NCBI GenBank assembly: GCA_004555155.1
Contig: SFJH01000015.1
Span: forward strand, 1 to 45,024
From: Clostridiales bacterium
GTDB lineage: Bacteria; Bacillota; Clostridia; Christensenellales; Aristaeellaceae
Direction: 5' to 3'
Length of the DNA: 45,024 nucleotides
Below the pieces are notes generated by a model that made no database searches, was not told the DNA's origin, and worked only from the letters and a program-made list of their open reading frames with translations. The translations under genes and the position numbers were made by a program. Below are positions 32,378-39,534 of the stretch, one piece after another; positions within the stretch are counted from its first letter, which is position 1, and every line of letters begins with the position of its first letter.

Positions 32378-33278
32378 GCGCATCGAAAAAATCTGCGAAG
32401 CACCGGCGCGGCTGGACGTGTTCGTGGCCGACGCGGCGCAGATCACCCGCTCCCGGGCGGGATCGCTGATCAAGGACGGCTGCGCAGCCGTGGACGGCGC
32501 GGCGCAGACCAAGGCCGGCTTCGCGCTGAAGCCCGGCGCGCGGGTGACCATCGACATCCCCGAAGCCGCGCCCAGCCGCGCGGAGGCCGAGGACATCGAT
32601 CTGAACATCCTCTATCAGGACGAGGACGTGGCCGTGGTGTTCAAGCCCTCGGGCATGGTGGTGCACCCCGCCGCGGGCAACGAGCGCGGCACACTGGTGA
32701 ACGCGCTGCTGAAGCATCTGGACAACCTCAGCGGCATCGGCGGCGAGATCCGCCCGGGCATCGTCCACCGCATCGACAAGGACACCTCGGGACTGCTGCT
32801 GGTGGCCAAGAACGACCGCGCCCACGTCAGCCTGAGCGAGCAGATCAAGGCGCACACCGTGCACCGCGCCTATCAGGCCATCCTGATCGGCAATCTGAAG
32901 GAGGACGAGGGCTTTGTGGACGCGCCCATCGGCCGGCATCCCGTCGACCGGAAGAAGATGGCCATCGTCCCCGACGGCCGCGAGGCCCGCACCAACTGGT
33001 ATGTCCGGGAGCGTCTGCGGGGCGCGACGCTGATCGAGGCCCGCCTGACCACCGGCCGCACCCATCAGATTCGCGTACATATGGCCTCCATCGGCCATCC
33101 CGTGCTGGGCGACCCGGTCTATGGGCCGAAGAAGCCGCCCTATCCCGTGACCGGCGGACAGCTGCTGCACGCCTACCGCATCGGCTTTGTCCACCCCTCC
33201 ACCGGCGAGGAGCTGCTGTTCGAGGCCCCGCCGGAGCAGCGCTTCCTGAAATGGCTGGAGAAGCTGCGCGAGCGCTGA
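32370..33278 (+). CDS. RluA/RluD-family 23S rRNA pseudouridine synthase
   Basis: 302 residues: an N-terminal S4-like domain (RLDVFVADAAQITRSRAGSL, then IKDGCAAVDG) and a catalytic domain with HRIDKDTSGLLLVAKN near residue 130 containing the catalytic aspartate, plus the later RTHQIRVHMASIGHPVLGD block. It converts uridine to pseudouridine in rRNA, probably in the 23S helix modified by RluD. It overlaps lspA, as in many Bacillota. A hairpin after the stop probably ends the division cluster transcript. Confidence 0.94.
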   Translation: MSERIEKICEAPARLDVFVADAAQITRSRAGSLIKDGCAAVDGAAQTKAGFALKPGARVTIDIPEAAPSRAEAEDIDLNILYQDEDVAVVFKPSGMVVHPAAGNERGTLVNALLKHLDNLSGIGGEIRPGIVHRIDKDTSGLLLVAKNDRAHVSLSEQIKAHTVHRAYQAILIGNLKEDEGFVDAPIGRHPVDRKKMAIVPDGREARTNWYVRERLRGATLIEARLTTGRTHQIRVHMASIGHPVLGDPVYGPKKPPYPVTGGQLLHAYRIGFVHPSTGEELLFEAPPEQRFLKWLEKLRER

Positions 33279-33279
33279 G

Positions 33280-33315
33280 AAATCCCGCCGGAGCATCGCC
33301 GTTCCGGCGGGATTT
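33280..33315 (+). terminator. Terminator of the division/lspA/rluD cluster
   Basis: Perfect 13-bp stem AAATCCCGCCGGA (33280-33292) with TCCGGCGGGATTT (33303-33315). The T tract is short. Confidence 0.65.
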
Positions 33316-33386
33316 GCGCACCCCCGCCGCAAGCGAAGGTTGCAGCCGTCGTCAACGGAAATTGCTGGCTTTTTCGTCCCGGCCCG

Positions 33387-33395
33387 TGCTAGAAT
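33387..33395 (+). promoter_or_regulatory. Extended -10 promoter of the first XRE regulator
   Basis: TGC-TAGAAT, with AAATTGCTGG upstream. The same layout precedes the paralogous regulator gene. Confidence 0.5.
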
Positions 33396-33414
33396 GGCCG
33401 CAGGAGGGATCACC

Positions 33415-34212
33415 ATGAAGATGAATGAAAAGATCGCGCTGCTGCGTCGGCGCAGCGGATGGTCGCAGGAGCAGCTGGCGGAATGGATGAACGTATCCCG
33501 ACAGACCGTATCGAAATGGGAATCCGGCCGGGCGACCCCTGCGACGGAACACATCGTCCATCTGAGCCGACTGTTTGGCGTGACCACCGACCACCTGCTG
33601 CTGGACGAGCAGACGCCGCCCTCCGAACCTGCGGAGGAGGCGCCGGTTCGCCGCATCACCGAAAGCGACACCTACCGCTTCGCCGTTCGCTGCCAGATCG
33701 AATCCCGGCGCTATGCGCTGGCCTGCGCGTCGCTGCCAGTCGCTCCGGCGATCTTTTTTCTGGCCTGCGGCGCGTCCGCGCTGGTTTCCGAAGACGTTTC
33801 GGGCGCGCTGTGCGCGATGGGGTTCTTTTTTGCGGTCATCGCCCTGCTTCTGGGGCTGAACGAGCTGCTGTGCAGCTGGCTGGGCAGCAATGAACGTCGG
33901 CTGAACGACGGTCAGCCCTGCGTTCTGAATCCCGAAGCGCTCTCCTGGGCCGCGGATGCGTGGAGGGCCAGCCAGCTGCGGCTTCAGAAAAGAACCTCGG
34001 CGGCGCTGGCCGTCGCGCTGCTGGCCGCGATGGCGTTTGTGCTGTGCCTGGGCGTCAGCATGGCGGGCGGCTCCGATTTCTGGATCGGCGCGGCGCTGGG
34101 CCTGCCCTGCCTGCTGCTCTCCGTCGCGGTCTATCTGCGCGCCCGCGCCGCCCGCATGGATCGCTGCTACCGGTATCTGATCCAAAAGGCCCGCGAGGCA
34201 ACCGCCGGTTGA
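33415..34212 (+). CDS. Membrane-tethered XRE-family regulator (first paralog)
   Basis: 265 residues. The N-terminal Cro/C1-type helix-turn-helix is KIALLRRRSGWSQEQLAEWM, then VSRQTVSKWESGRATP, with the LSRLFGVTTDHLLLDE tail typical of clostridial regulators. After a linker come four hydrophobic helices (about residues 105-125, 135-155, 200-220 and 225-245), so DNA binding is tied to the membrane. The start at 33415 follows CAGGAGGG. It is followed by a paralog of the same design. The signal sensed is unknown; envelope stress or a membrane-active compound is plausible but unproven. Confidence 0.9.
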   Translation: MKMNEKIALLRRRSGWSQEQLAEWMNVSRQTVSKWESGRATPATEHIVHLSRLFGVTTDHLLLDEQTPPSEPAEEAPVRRITESDTYRFAVRCQIESRRYALACASLPVAPAIFFLACGASALVSEDVSGALCAMGFFFAVIALLLGLNELLCSWLGSNERRLNDGQPCVLNPEALSWAADAWRASQLRLQKRTSAALAVALLAAMAFVLCLGVSMAGGSDFWIGAALGLPCLLLSVAVYLRARAARMDRCYRYLIQKAREATAG

Positions 34213-34249
34213 CCGCAGTTTCCATGCAAACTTGCTGGATGTCAACCGG
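34205..34249. promoter_or_regulatory. Nested inverted repeat between the two XRE genes
   Basis: CCGGTTGAC (34205-34213) and GTCAACCGG (34241-34249) are perfect inverse arms with GCAGTTT/AAACTTGC nested inside. It overlaps the stop of the first gene and ends seven bases before the -10 motif of the second. It could be an operator or a transcript hairpin. Confidence 0.5.
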
Positions 34250-34255
34250 AGTTTC

Positions 34256-34264
34256 TGCTATAAT
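34256..34264 (+). promoter_or_regulatory. Extended -10 promoter of the second XRE regulator
   Basis: TGC-TATAAT followed by GGC, preceded by AACTTGCTGG, matching the first paralog's promoter. Confidence 0.65.
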
Positions 34265-34311
34265 GGCTCCAGATCATTCCAATGAAGCAGAACTTTCGCA
34301 GGAGGAAGAAC

Positions 34312-35076
34312 ATGAATCTGTCCGAGAAGATTATGCTGCTGCGCAAGCGGCAGAACTGGTCGCAGGAGGAGCTGGCGGAGCGCATGGGCGTGTCGCGCCA
34401 GTCGGTATCCAAGTGGGAGAGCGGCGCGTCGGTGCCGGAGCTGGAGCGCGTGGCGCAGATGTGCGCGCTGTTCGGCGTGACCGCGGACGCGCTCATCCGC
34501 GACGATCTGGTTCCCGGGGATCTCCCCGAGCCGACCGCCGTCCCCGGCCATCCCCTGATGACGCTGGAGGACGTGTACGCCTGCGTCTCCAACCATCAGA
34601 CCGTCGCGCGGAAGATGGCGCTGGGCGTGGCGGCCTGCGTGGCGTCGCCCGCGCTGGTGGTGCTGTTCAGCGACGTCAGCGGGAAGCTCACCGACGTGAT
34701 CGGACTCCCGGCGATGTTCCTGATGATCGCCTGGGCCGTCTGGCAGTTCATCAACACCGGCACGCTCACCAGCCGCTACAGGTTCGTGGAGAAGCGCCAG
34801 TTCTCCCTCGCCGCAGACGCCCTCGAATGGGTGCGCGAGGCCCGGGAGCAGTTCCGTCCCGCGCTGATCCGCGATATCGCGCTGGGCGTGGCGCTGTGCA
34901 TCCTCAGCCCCATGCCCACCATCCTGCTCGACGCCTTCGCCTATGATTCGCCGCTGCTGGAGTGCGCGGGGCCGGCGCTGCTGCTGGTTCTGGTGGCATG
35001 GGCGGTGTTTCTGTTCGTGCGCAGCGTCACCATGCTCAACTGCTATCAGCGGCTCCTGAAGGACAAGGACGTCTGA
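34312..35076 (+). CDS. Membrane-tethered XRE-family regulator (second paralog)
   Basis: 254 residues with the same plan as the preceding protein: helix-turn-helix KIMLLRKRQNWSQEELAERM, then GVSRQSVSKWESGASVPE, the MCALFGVTADALIRDD tail, and two pairs of membrane helices (about residues 100-150 and 190-245). Helix-turn-helix regions of the two paralogs agree closely while the membrane parts are diverged, suggesting similar DNA sites but different signals or partners. GGAGGAAG precedes the ATG at 34312. A strong terminator follows. Confidence 0.9.
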   Translation: MNLSEKIMLLRKRQNWSQEELAERMGVSRQSVSKWESGASVPELERVAQMCALFGVTADALIRDDLVPGDLPEPTAVPGHPLMTLEDVYACVSNHQTVARKMALGVAACVASPALVVLFSDVSGKLTDVIGLPAMFLMIAWAVWQFINTGTLTSRYRFVEKRQFSLAADALEWVREAREQFRPALIRDIALGVALCILSPMPTILLDAFAYDSPLLECAGPALLLVLVAWAVFLFVRSVTMLNCYQRLLKDKDV

Positions 35077-35094
35077 TTCCCCCATCCCCTGAAC

Positions 35095-35122
35095 GGGGCT
35101 TCCCGACGGAAGCCCCATTTTT
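35095..35122 (+). terminator. Intrinsic terminator after the second XRE gene
   Basis: Perfect 9-bp stem GGGGCTTCC (35095-35103) with GGAAGCCCC (35108-35116), followed by ATTTTT. Confidence 0.92.
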
Positions 35123-35155
35123 GTCATTTTCGTTACGTTTTTTTGTCAAAATAAC

Positions 35156-35184
35156 TTGAAATCTGTGACGATCAATGATAGAAT
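35156..35184 (+). promoter_or_regulatory. Promoter of the L,D-transpeptidase operon
   Basis: TTGAAA (35156-35161), 17 bases, TAGAAT (35179-35184). The -10 lies inside the inverted repeat AGAATA-TGGT-TATTCT (35180-35195), a candidate operator. Confidence 0.7.
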
Positions 35185-35214
35185 ATGGTTATTCTCATAT
35201 CAGGAGGTCTTTCA

Positions 35215-37809
35215 ATGAAATTGAAGAGACTGCTCACTGTGCTGCTTGTCCTGACGCTCGCGGCAGCATCCGGACTGGTATTCGGGGAGTCCGCCCAGGC
35301 GGCGACTGCCTACTATATCGAGGTGGACATCACCAATCAGATCGTCACCGTCTACCGCAGCGGCGACCATACCAGCAGCGGCATCGTCCGGCAGATGATC
35401 TGCTCCACCGGCATGTCCGGCCACTCCACGCCCACCGGCACCTTTACCCTGCCGGCCAAGAGCCGCTCCAGCGAGCGCACGGAGTGGTATTATTTCAGTT
35501 CCTACAGCTGCTGGGGCAAGTGGGCCACGCGCATCAAAGGGCCCTATCTGTTCCACTCCATTCCCTACAGTTCCAAGACCTCCGGCCCCAGCAAGACCGC
35601 GCTGGCCAAGCTGGGCTCGCCCGCGTCTCACGGCTGCGTCCGGCTGCGGGTGGAGGATTCCAAGTGGATCGCGCTGAACTGCCCCGCCGGCACAAAGGTG
35701 AAGATCTACAAGAGCGGCAATCGCAACAACGAGCTGCGCGCGCTGCTGCTGGAGCGCAGCTTTTACATCGGCAACGAGAGCTATGACGAATTCCTGGGCA
35801 TCGCCAACGCGCTGAAGAAGGGCGATTCCGGCGAAAAGGTCATGCAGCTGCAGGCGCGTCTGAACCTGCTGGGCTACGGCGCGGGCACGGCCGACGGCGT
35901 GTTCGGCTCTGCCACCCACAATGCCGTCTGCGCCTTCCAGACCGCCTGCGGACTGAGCGCCAACGGCCGCGTGACCGAGCGCGTATGGGATCGCATCTTC
36001 GCCGCCGACGCGCCTTGCGCGCCCATCACCGCGGGCTCCTCCGGGCTGCACGTCCAGGCGCTGCAGAAGGCGCTGAAGACGCTGAAGCTCTACGATGGCG
36101 AGGCCCACGGCATCTACGACGACGCCACCGCCGCCGCCGTGAAGCTGTATCAGAGCGCCAGCGGCCTGACCGCCGACGGCAAGGCCACCTCCGCCGTGCA
36201 GAAATCCATTCTCGCCCGGGCCGACGAGGTTCAGGCGCAGTTCGGCGAGACGGACTATCAGGCGGTCATCACCACCGGCTCCCGGGCAATGGCCAAGGTG
36301 AAGGTCAGCAGCACGCTGAACCTGCGCAAGTCCGCCTCCACCTCCTCCAAGGTGCTGGCCAAGCTGAAGAACGGCACGGTCGTCGTCGTCCTTCAGAAGA
36401 GCTCCTCCTGGAGCAAGGTGCAGTACGGCTCCACCGTGGGCTACTGCAAGAACTCCTATCTGAAGTTCTACACGGAGTCCACCGCCAGCCTCTCCTACGA
36501 GCCCGTTCCCACCCCCGATCCCGACGCCACCCCCACGCCCACGCCGGATCCCAACGCCACGCCCAGACCCGTCGCATCCAACGAGACGCTGACCGTCGGC
36601 TCCACCGGCACGGCCGTGACCAACCTCCAGCGCGCGCTGAAGGAGCTGCGGCTCTACGAGGGCGACCTGACCGGCGACTTCGACGCCGCCACTGCCGACG
36701 CCGTAAAGACCTTCCAGTCCGCCAACGGTCTCGCCGTGGACGGCAAGGCCACGCCCGATACCCAGGCGAAGATCCTCGACCGGGCCGAGGCGGTGCGCAG
36801 CCAGTTCTACGGCGACTACTACACCGCCACCGTCACCACCACCTCCACCGACATGGCGAAGGTGAAGGTCAGCAGCTCGCTGAACCTGCGCAAGTCCGCC
36901 TCCACCTCCTCCAAGGTGCTGGCCAAGCTGAAGAACGGCACGATCGTCACGGTGCTGGACAAGAGCTCCTCCTGGAGCAAGGTGCAGTACGGCTCCACGG
37001 TGGGCTACTGCAAGAACTCCTATCTGAAGTTCTTCACCTCCACCAGCACCGCCGTGACCTACGAGCCGCTGCCCACGCCCGAGCCCACGGCGACCCCGGA
37101 GATTACGCCCGCGCCGGAGGATACCTCCGCGCCCGAAGTCTCCGACACGCCGGACAGCAGCGAGCTCCCCACCCTGAAGCCCGAATCCACCGTCACGCCC
37201 AAGCCGGAGTCCTCCGATGACCCTGATTCCCAGGTCACCGATGCGCCCGATTCCGGAGTCACCGATGCGCCCGATTCCAAGGTCACCGGCACTCCCGATT
37301 CCGGAGTCACCGATGCGCCTGATTCCCAGGTCACCGGCGCTCCTGATTCCCAGGTCACCGGCGCTCCTGATTCCCAGGTCACCGGCGCTCCCGATTCCGG
37401 AGTCACCGGCGCTCCCAATTCCAAGGTCACCGATGCGCCGGAAGTCACGGCGACTTCGCCCGTTTACGCCGTCATCCGGAATGACGATACGAAGCTCTAC
37501 AAGTCCGCCGAGGCGAAGGATGACAACGTGCTCGCCGTGGAAAGCGCCGGCGCGTTCTACGAAATCATCACCACGGATGAAACCTGGACGTCCGTGCGGT
37601 ACGACGGCGGCAAGACCGCGTGGATTCTCACCGAAGCCGTGCGCGTGACCGCCGACAAGCCCGCAGCCACGGCCGCACCGTCTCCCGCGCCCGCCTTCAC
37701 GCCCGCGCCGCAGACCGCCGCTGCTGAGGAGACGCCTGCTGTGCCGGACGAAACGCCGTCCGGCGCGGCGGACGCCGGGGAAAATGAATCTGAAAATCCG
37801 GAGGAATAA
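35215..37809 (+). CDS. Secreted L,D-transpeptidase with peptidoglycan-binding and SH3 modules
   Basis: 864 residues. Signal peptide (MKLKRLLTVLLVLTLAAASG, cleavage near AQA). L,D-transpeptidase (YkuD) domain about residues 30-175, with the catalytic cysteine Cys141 in SPASHGCVRL. Then a PG_binding_1 domain (about 200-262), a second one plus SH3 (about 267-420), a third one plus SH3 (about 457-607), a Thr/Pro/Asp linker with 8-residue repeats, a divergent SH3-like domain (about 745-815) and a Pro/Ala/Glu-rich tail. It forms 3-3 peptide crosslinks or attaches proteins in the wall. The two SH3 copies are almost identical in DNA. The start at 35215 has CAGGAGGTC. It is cotranscribed with the HTH gene three bases downstream. 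Confidence 0.93.
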   Translation: MKLKRLLTVLLVLTLAAASGLVFGESAQAATAYYIEVDITNQIVTVYRSGDHTSSGIVRQMICSTGMSGHSTPTGTFTLPAKSRSSERTEWYYFSSYSCWGKWATRIKGPYLFHSIPYSSKTSGPSKTALAKLGSPASHGCVRLRVEDSKWIALNCPAGTKVKIYKSGNRNNELRALLLERSFYIGNESYDEFLGIANALKKGDSGEKVMQLQARLNLLGYGAGTADGVFGSATHNAVCAFQTACGLSANGRVTERVWDRIFAADAPCAPITAGSSGLHVQALQKALKTLKLYDGEAHGIYDDATAAAVKLYQSASGLTADGKATSAVQKSILARADEVQAQFGETDYQAVITTGSRAMAKVKVSSTLNLRKSASTSSKVLAKLKNGTVVVVLQKSSSWSKVQYGSTVGYCKNSYLKFYTESTASLSYEPVPTPDPDATPTPTPDPNATPRPVASNETLTVGSTGTAVTNLQRALKELRLYEGDLTGDFDAATADAVKTFQSANGLAVDGKATPDTQAKILDRAEAVRSQFYGDYYTATVTTTSTDMAKVKVSSSLNLRKSASTSSKVLAKLKNGTIVTVLDKSSSWSKVQYGSTVGYCKNSYLKFFTSTSTAVTYEPLPTPEPTATPEITPAPEDTSAPEVSDTPDSSELPTLKPESTVTPKPESSDDPDSQVTDAPDSGVTDAPDSKVTGTPDSGVTDAPDSQVTGAPDSQVTGAPDSQVTGAPDSGVTGAPNSKVTDAPEVTATSPVYAVIRNDDTKLYKSAEAKDDNVLAVESAGAFYEIITTDETWTSVRYDGGKTAWILTEAVRVTADKPAATAAPSPAPAFTPAPQTAAAEETPAVPDETPSGAADAGENESENPEE
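36289..37032 (+). repeat. Duplicated 180-bp SH3 segment within the L,D-transpeptidase gene
   Basis: 36289-36468 and 36853-37032 encode the same SH3 module. They are nearly identical even at third codon positions, differing mainly around the VVVVLQKS/IVTVLDKS codons. Each is preceded by a more diverged peptidoglycan-binding module. This indicates recent duplication or gene conversion. Confidence 0.85.
37216..37431 (+). repeat. 24-bp tandem repeat, nine units, coding
   Basis: In-frame repeat of the octapeptide pattern D/G-A-P-D-S-x-V-T with x being Q, G or K. It forms a flexible, acidic, Thr-rich linker in the transpeptidase. Units are close copies at DNA level, so copy number is likely to vary between strains. 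Confidence 0.92.
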
Positions 37810-37812
37810 ACT

Positions 37813-38514
37813 ATGAGCCGTCTTGGCGATACCATCCGTGCCGCCCGCCTGAAAGCAAAAATGACCGAAAAGGCGCTGGGCAAGAAGTGCGGCATGGCGG
37901 AAAATGTGATCAAGGACATCGAGTCGGGCCGCAGAATCGTGTCCGATGAACAGGCGCAGCGCATCCTGAAGGTGCTGGGCGTGGAAAATCCCGTCTCCAC
38001 CGAGCTGGAGGTCGCCGCCGAGCCGGAGGTGAAGCTCCGCCCGAAGCCCCGCGCCTACGTGCTGCCCATCGAGCCGGAAGCGCCCCAGAAGGAGGCCGCG
38101 GCCCGGGAATCCAGCGACGCGTGGCTGGACGCGCTGGGCGGCGTGGTGAAGCGCGTGCCCATCATCGACCCCGAGGGCGTGGTGATCGACCACGTGCTCA
38201 CGCCCATCGTGGGCGGCAAGATCGAGGGCGGCGCGCCGGACAAGGTGCTCTACTACCGCTGCCCGGACAACGCGCTGCGCGGCTTCCGCGTCTACGCGGG
38301 CGATCTGCTGCTGACGGTGCCCTCCAGCAAGCCCGAGAACGACCGGCTGATGCTGGTGCAGTACAAGGGCCAGCGCATCGTGCGCAAGCTGCTGCGGCTG
38401 GACGGCGACCGCATCCAGCTCCAGTCCTTCGACTATGAGTTCGCCGCCGTGGTCGCGCCCGCAAAGGAAGTGCAGATTCTGGGCCGGTGCGTCAGACTGC
38501 AAAGAACGCTGTAA
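37813..38514 (+). CDS. Helix-turn-helix protein with S24/LexA-like C-terminal domain
   Basis: 233 residues. The N-terminal XRE/MBF1-type helix-turn-helix (LGDTIRAARLKAKMTEKALG, then GMAENVIKDIESGRR) is followed by a linker. The C-terminal half resembles the S24 peptidase fold of LexA/CI repressors: VYAGDLLLTVPSS, LMLVQYKGQRIVRKLLRLDG, IQLQSFDYEF. At the place of the catalytic G-x-S-M serine the sequence reads CPDNALRG, so self-cleavage is unlikely, although a lysine is present in IVRKLLRL. The start follows GGAGG three bases after the transpeptidase stop. Probably a regulator coupled to wall remodelling; the S24 assignment is inference from pattern. Confidence 0.72.
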   Translation: MSRLGDTIRAARLKAKMTEKALGKKCGMAENVIKDIESGRRIVSDEQAQRILKVLGVENPVSTELEVAAEPEVKLRPKPRAYVLPIEPEAPQKEAAARESSDAWLDALGGVVKRVPIIDPEGVVIDHVLTPIVGGKIEGGAPDKVLYYRCPDNALRGFRVYAGDLLLTVPSSKPENDRLMLVQYKGQRIVRKLLRLDGDRIQLQSFDYEFAAVVAPAKEVQILGRCVRLQRTL

Positions 38515-38525
38515 ATCCTTTTTTC

Positions 38526-38554
38526 GGGGAATCCTTTGATGCAAGGGATTCCCC
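38526..38554 (+). terminator. Hairpin after the HTH gene
   Basis: GGGGAATCC (38526-38534) pairs with GGATTCCCC (38546-38554), with a short pyrimidine tail. Probable weak terminator. Confidence 0.6.
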
Positions 38555-38587
38555 TTCCTCATCGACCGCATTTCAGGAGGCTTTTGC

Positions 38588-39469
38588 ATGAATGGTTTCT
38601 CTCCCATGACCAACAAGGACATCCGCCGCCGGGCCTGGGCGCTGTGCAAGCGCAGCTTCCCGACGATCCTGGCCGCGTCGTTTCTGCTTTCCCTGGTGGC
38701 CGCTCTGCTGTCGATGTGCGGCGGGGCGCTGATGAACCAGTCCATCGCAGCGGGCGTCGTGGTGCTGATCGCCGTCGCCGTCCTGCAGCCCGCCATCAAT
38801 GTGGGCATGATTCACCTCATGGGCGATCTGTGGCACGAGCAGCGCACCGGCATCGGCGTGCTGTTCGCCCACTTCGGCCAGCTGGGGCGCATCTGGTGCA
38901 TTTTTCTGATCATGCTGGGCTACGAGCTGCTGGCAGCCATTCCCTACTACCTGATCGCCTTCCCGCTGTTCACGCTGGGCCAGCTGGGCGGAGACCTCGT
39001 GATGGGGATCGGATGGATCGTGACCATCCTTGCCTCCGTGGTCTATTTTGTCGCGACGATCTGGCTGGCGCTGCGCCTGTCGCTCTCCACGACGGCGCTG
39101 GTGCTGAATGAAAACCTCACCGCCCGCGAGTGTGTGCGCGCGTCCTGGGCGGCCAGCCGCGGCAACGCAAAGCGCATCTTCTGTCACCTGCTGGTTCTGA
39201 GTCTGCCGATGCTCGCTGCGGAGATTCTCATTTCGCTACTGCTGACGAACGCCAACATCATCGGCATGCTGGCCTCGATGCTGGTGCAGACGCTGTTCAC
39301 CGGCTACATCTCCCTGGGCGAGTTCGGCCTGTTCGAGCAGCTGCTCAACGCCGGCAGCAGTCCCGTGCCGGTGCATCCCGCCGACGGCGAATGGCGCGAC
39401 GACAGCGCGCCCATCATCCTGCCCGCCCCGAAGGACGAGGATCCGGCCGATGAAGATCTGAACAACTGA
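38588..39469 (+). CDS. Multi-pass membrane protein, DUF975-like
   Basis: 293 residues. The N-terminus NKDIRRRAWALCKRSFPTIL and about six hydrophobic segments between residues 25 and 250 fit the DUF975 integral membrane family. LVLNENLTARECVRASWAAS near 170-190 is the typical cytoplasmic loop before the last helices. The C-terminal 45 residues are hydrophilic and acidic (PADGEWRDDSAPI, DEDPADEDLNN). The start at 38588 follows CAGGAGG. Function unknown. Confidence 0.75.
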   Translation: MNGFSPMTNKDIRRRAWALCKRSFPTILAASFLLSLVAALLSMCGGALMNQSIAAGVVVLIAVAVLQPAINVGMIHLMGDLWHEQRTGIGVLFAHFGQLGRIWCIFLIMLGYELLAAIPYYLIAFPLFTLGQLGGDLVMGIGWIVTILASVVYFVATIWLALRLSLSTTALVLNENLTARECVRASWAASRGNAKRIFCHLLVLSLPMLAAEILISLLLTNANIIGMLASMLVQTLFTGYISLGEFGLFEQLLNAGSSPVPVHPADGEWRDDSAPIILPAPKDEDPADEDLNN

Positions 39470-39489
39470 CCGCTTCTTTGCACAAAAAT

Positions 39490-39517
39490 GCGCCCGCGTG
39501 CTTTCGCACGCGGGCGC
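39490..39517. terminator. Terminator between the DUF975-like gene and ilvE
   Basis: Perfect 12-bp stem GCGCCCGCGTGC (39490-39501) with GCACGCGGGCGC (39506-39517). The minus-strand side is followed by ATTTTTG, so it mainly serves ilvE. Confidence 0.9.
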
Positions 39518-39534
39518 TTCGTCTGTTTCGGGGA

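Noticed and set aside
37216..37431. Possible CRISPR-like direct repeats inside the transpeptidase gene.
   Set aside because: 24-bp units are contiguous, in frame and encode a regular octapeptide; a coding minisatellite.
35212..38808. A minus-strand frame of about 1200 codons opposite the L,D-transpeptidase gene.
   Set aside because: Gly/Val/Leu-rich repetitive antisense frame created by the coding repeats and GC bias; no start signals.
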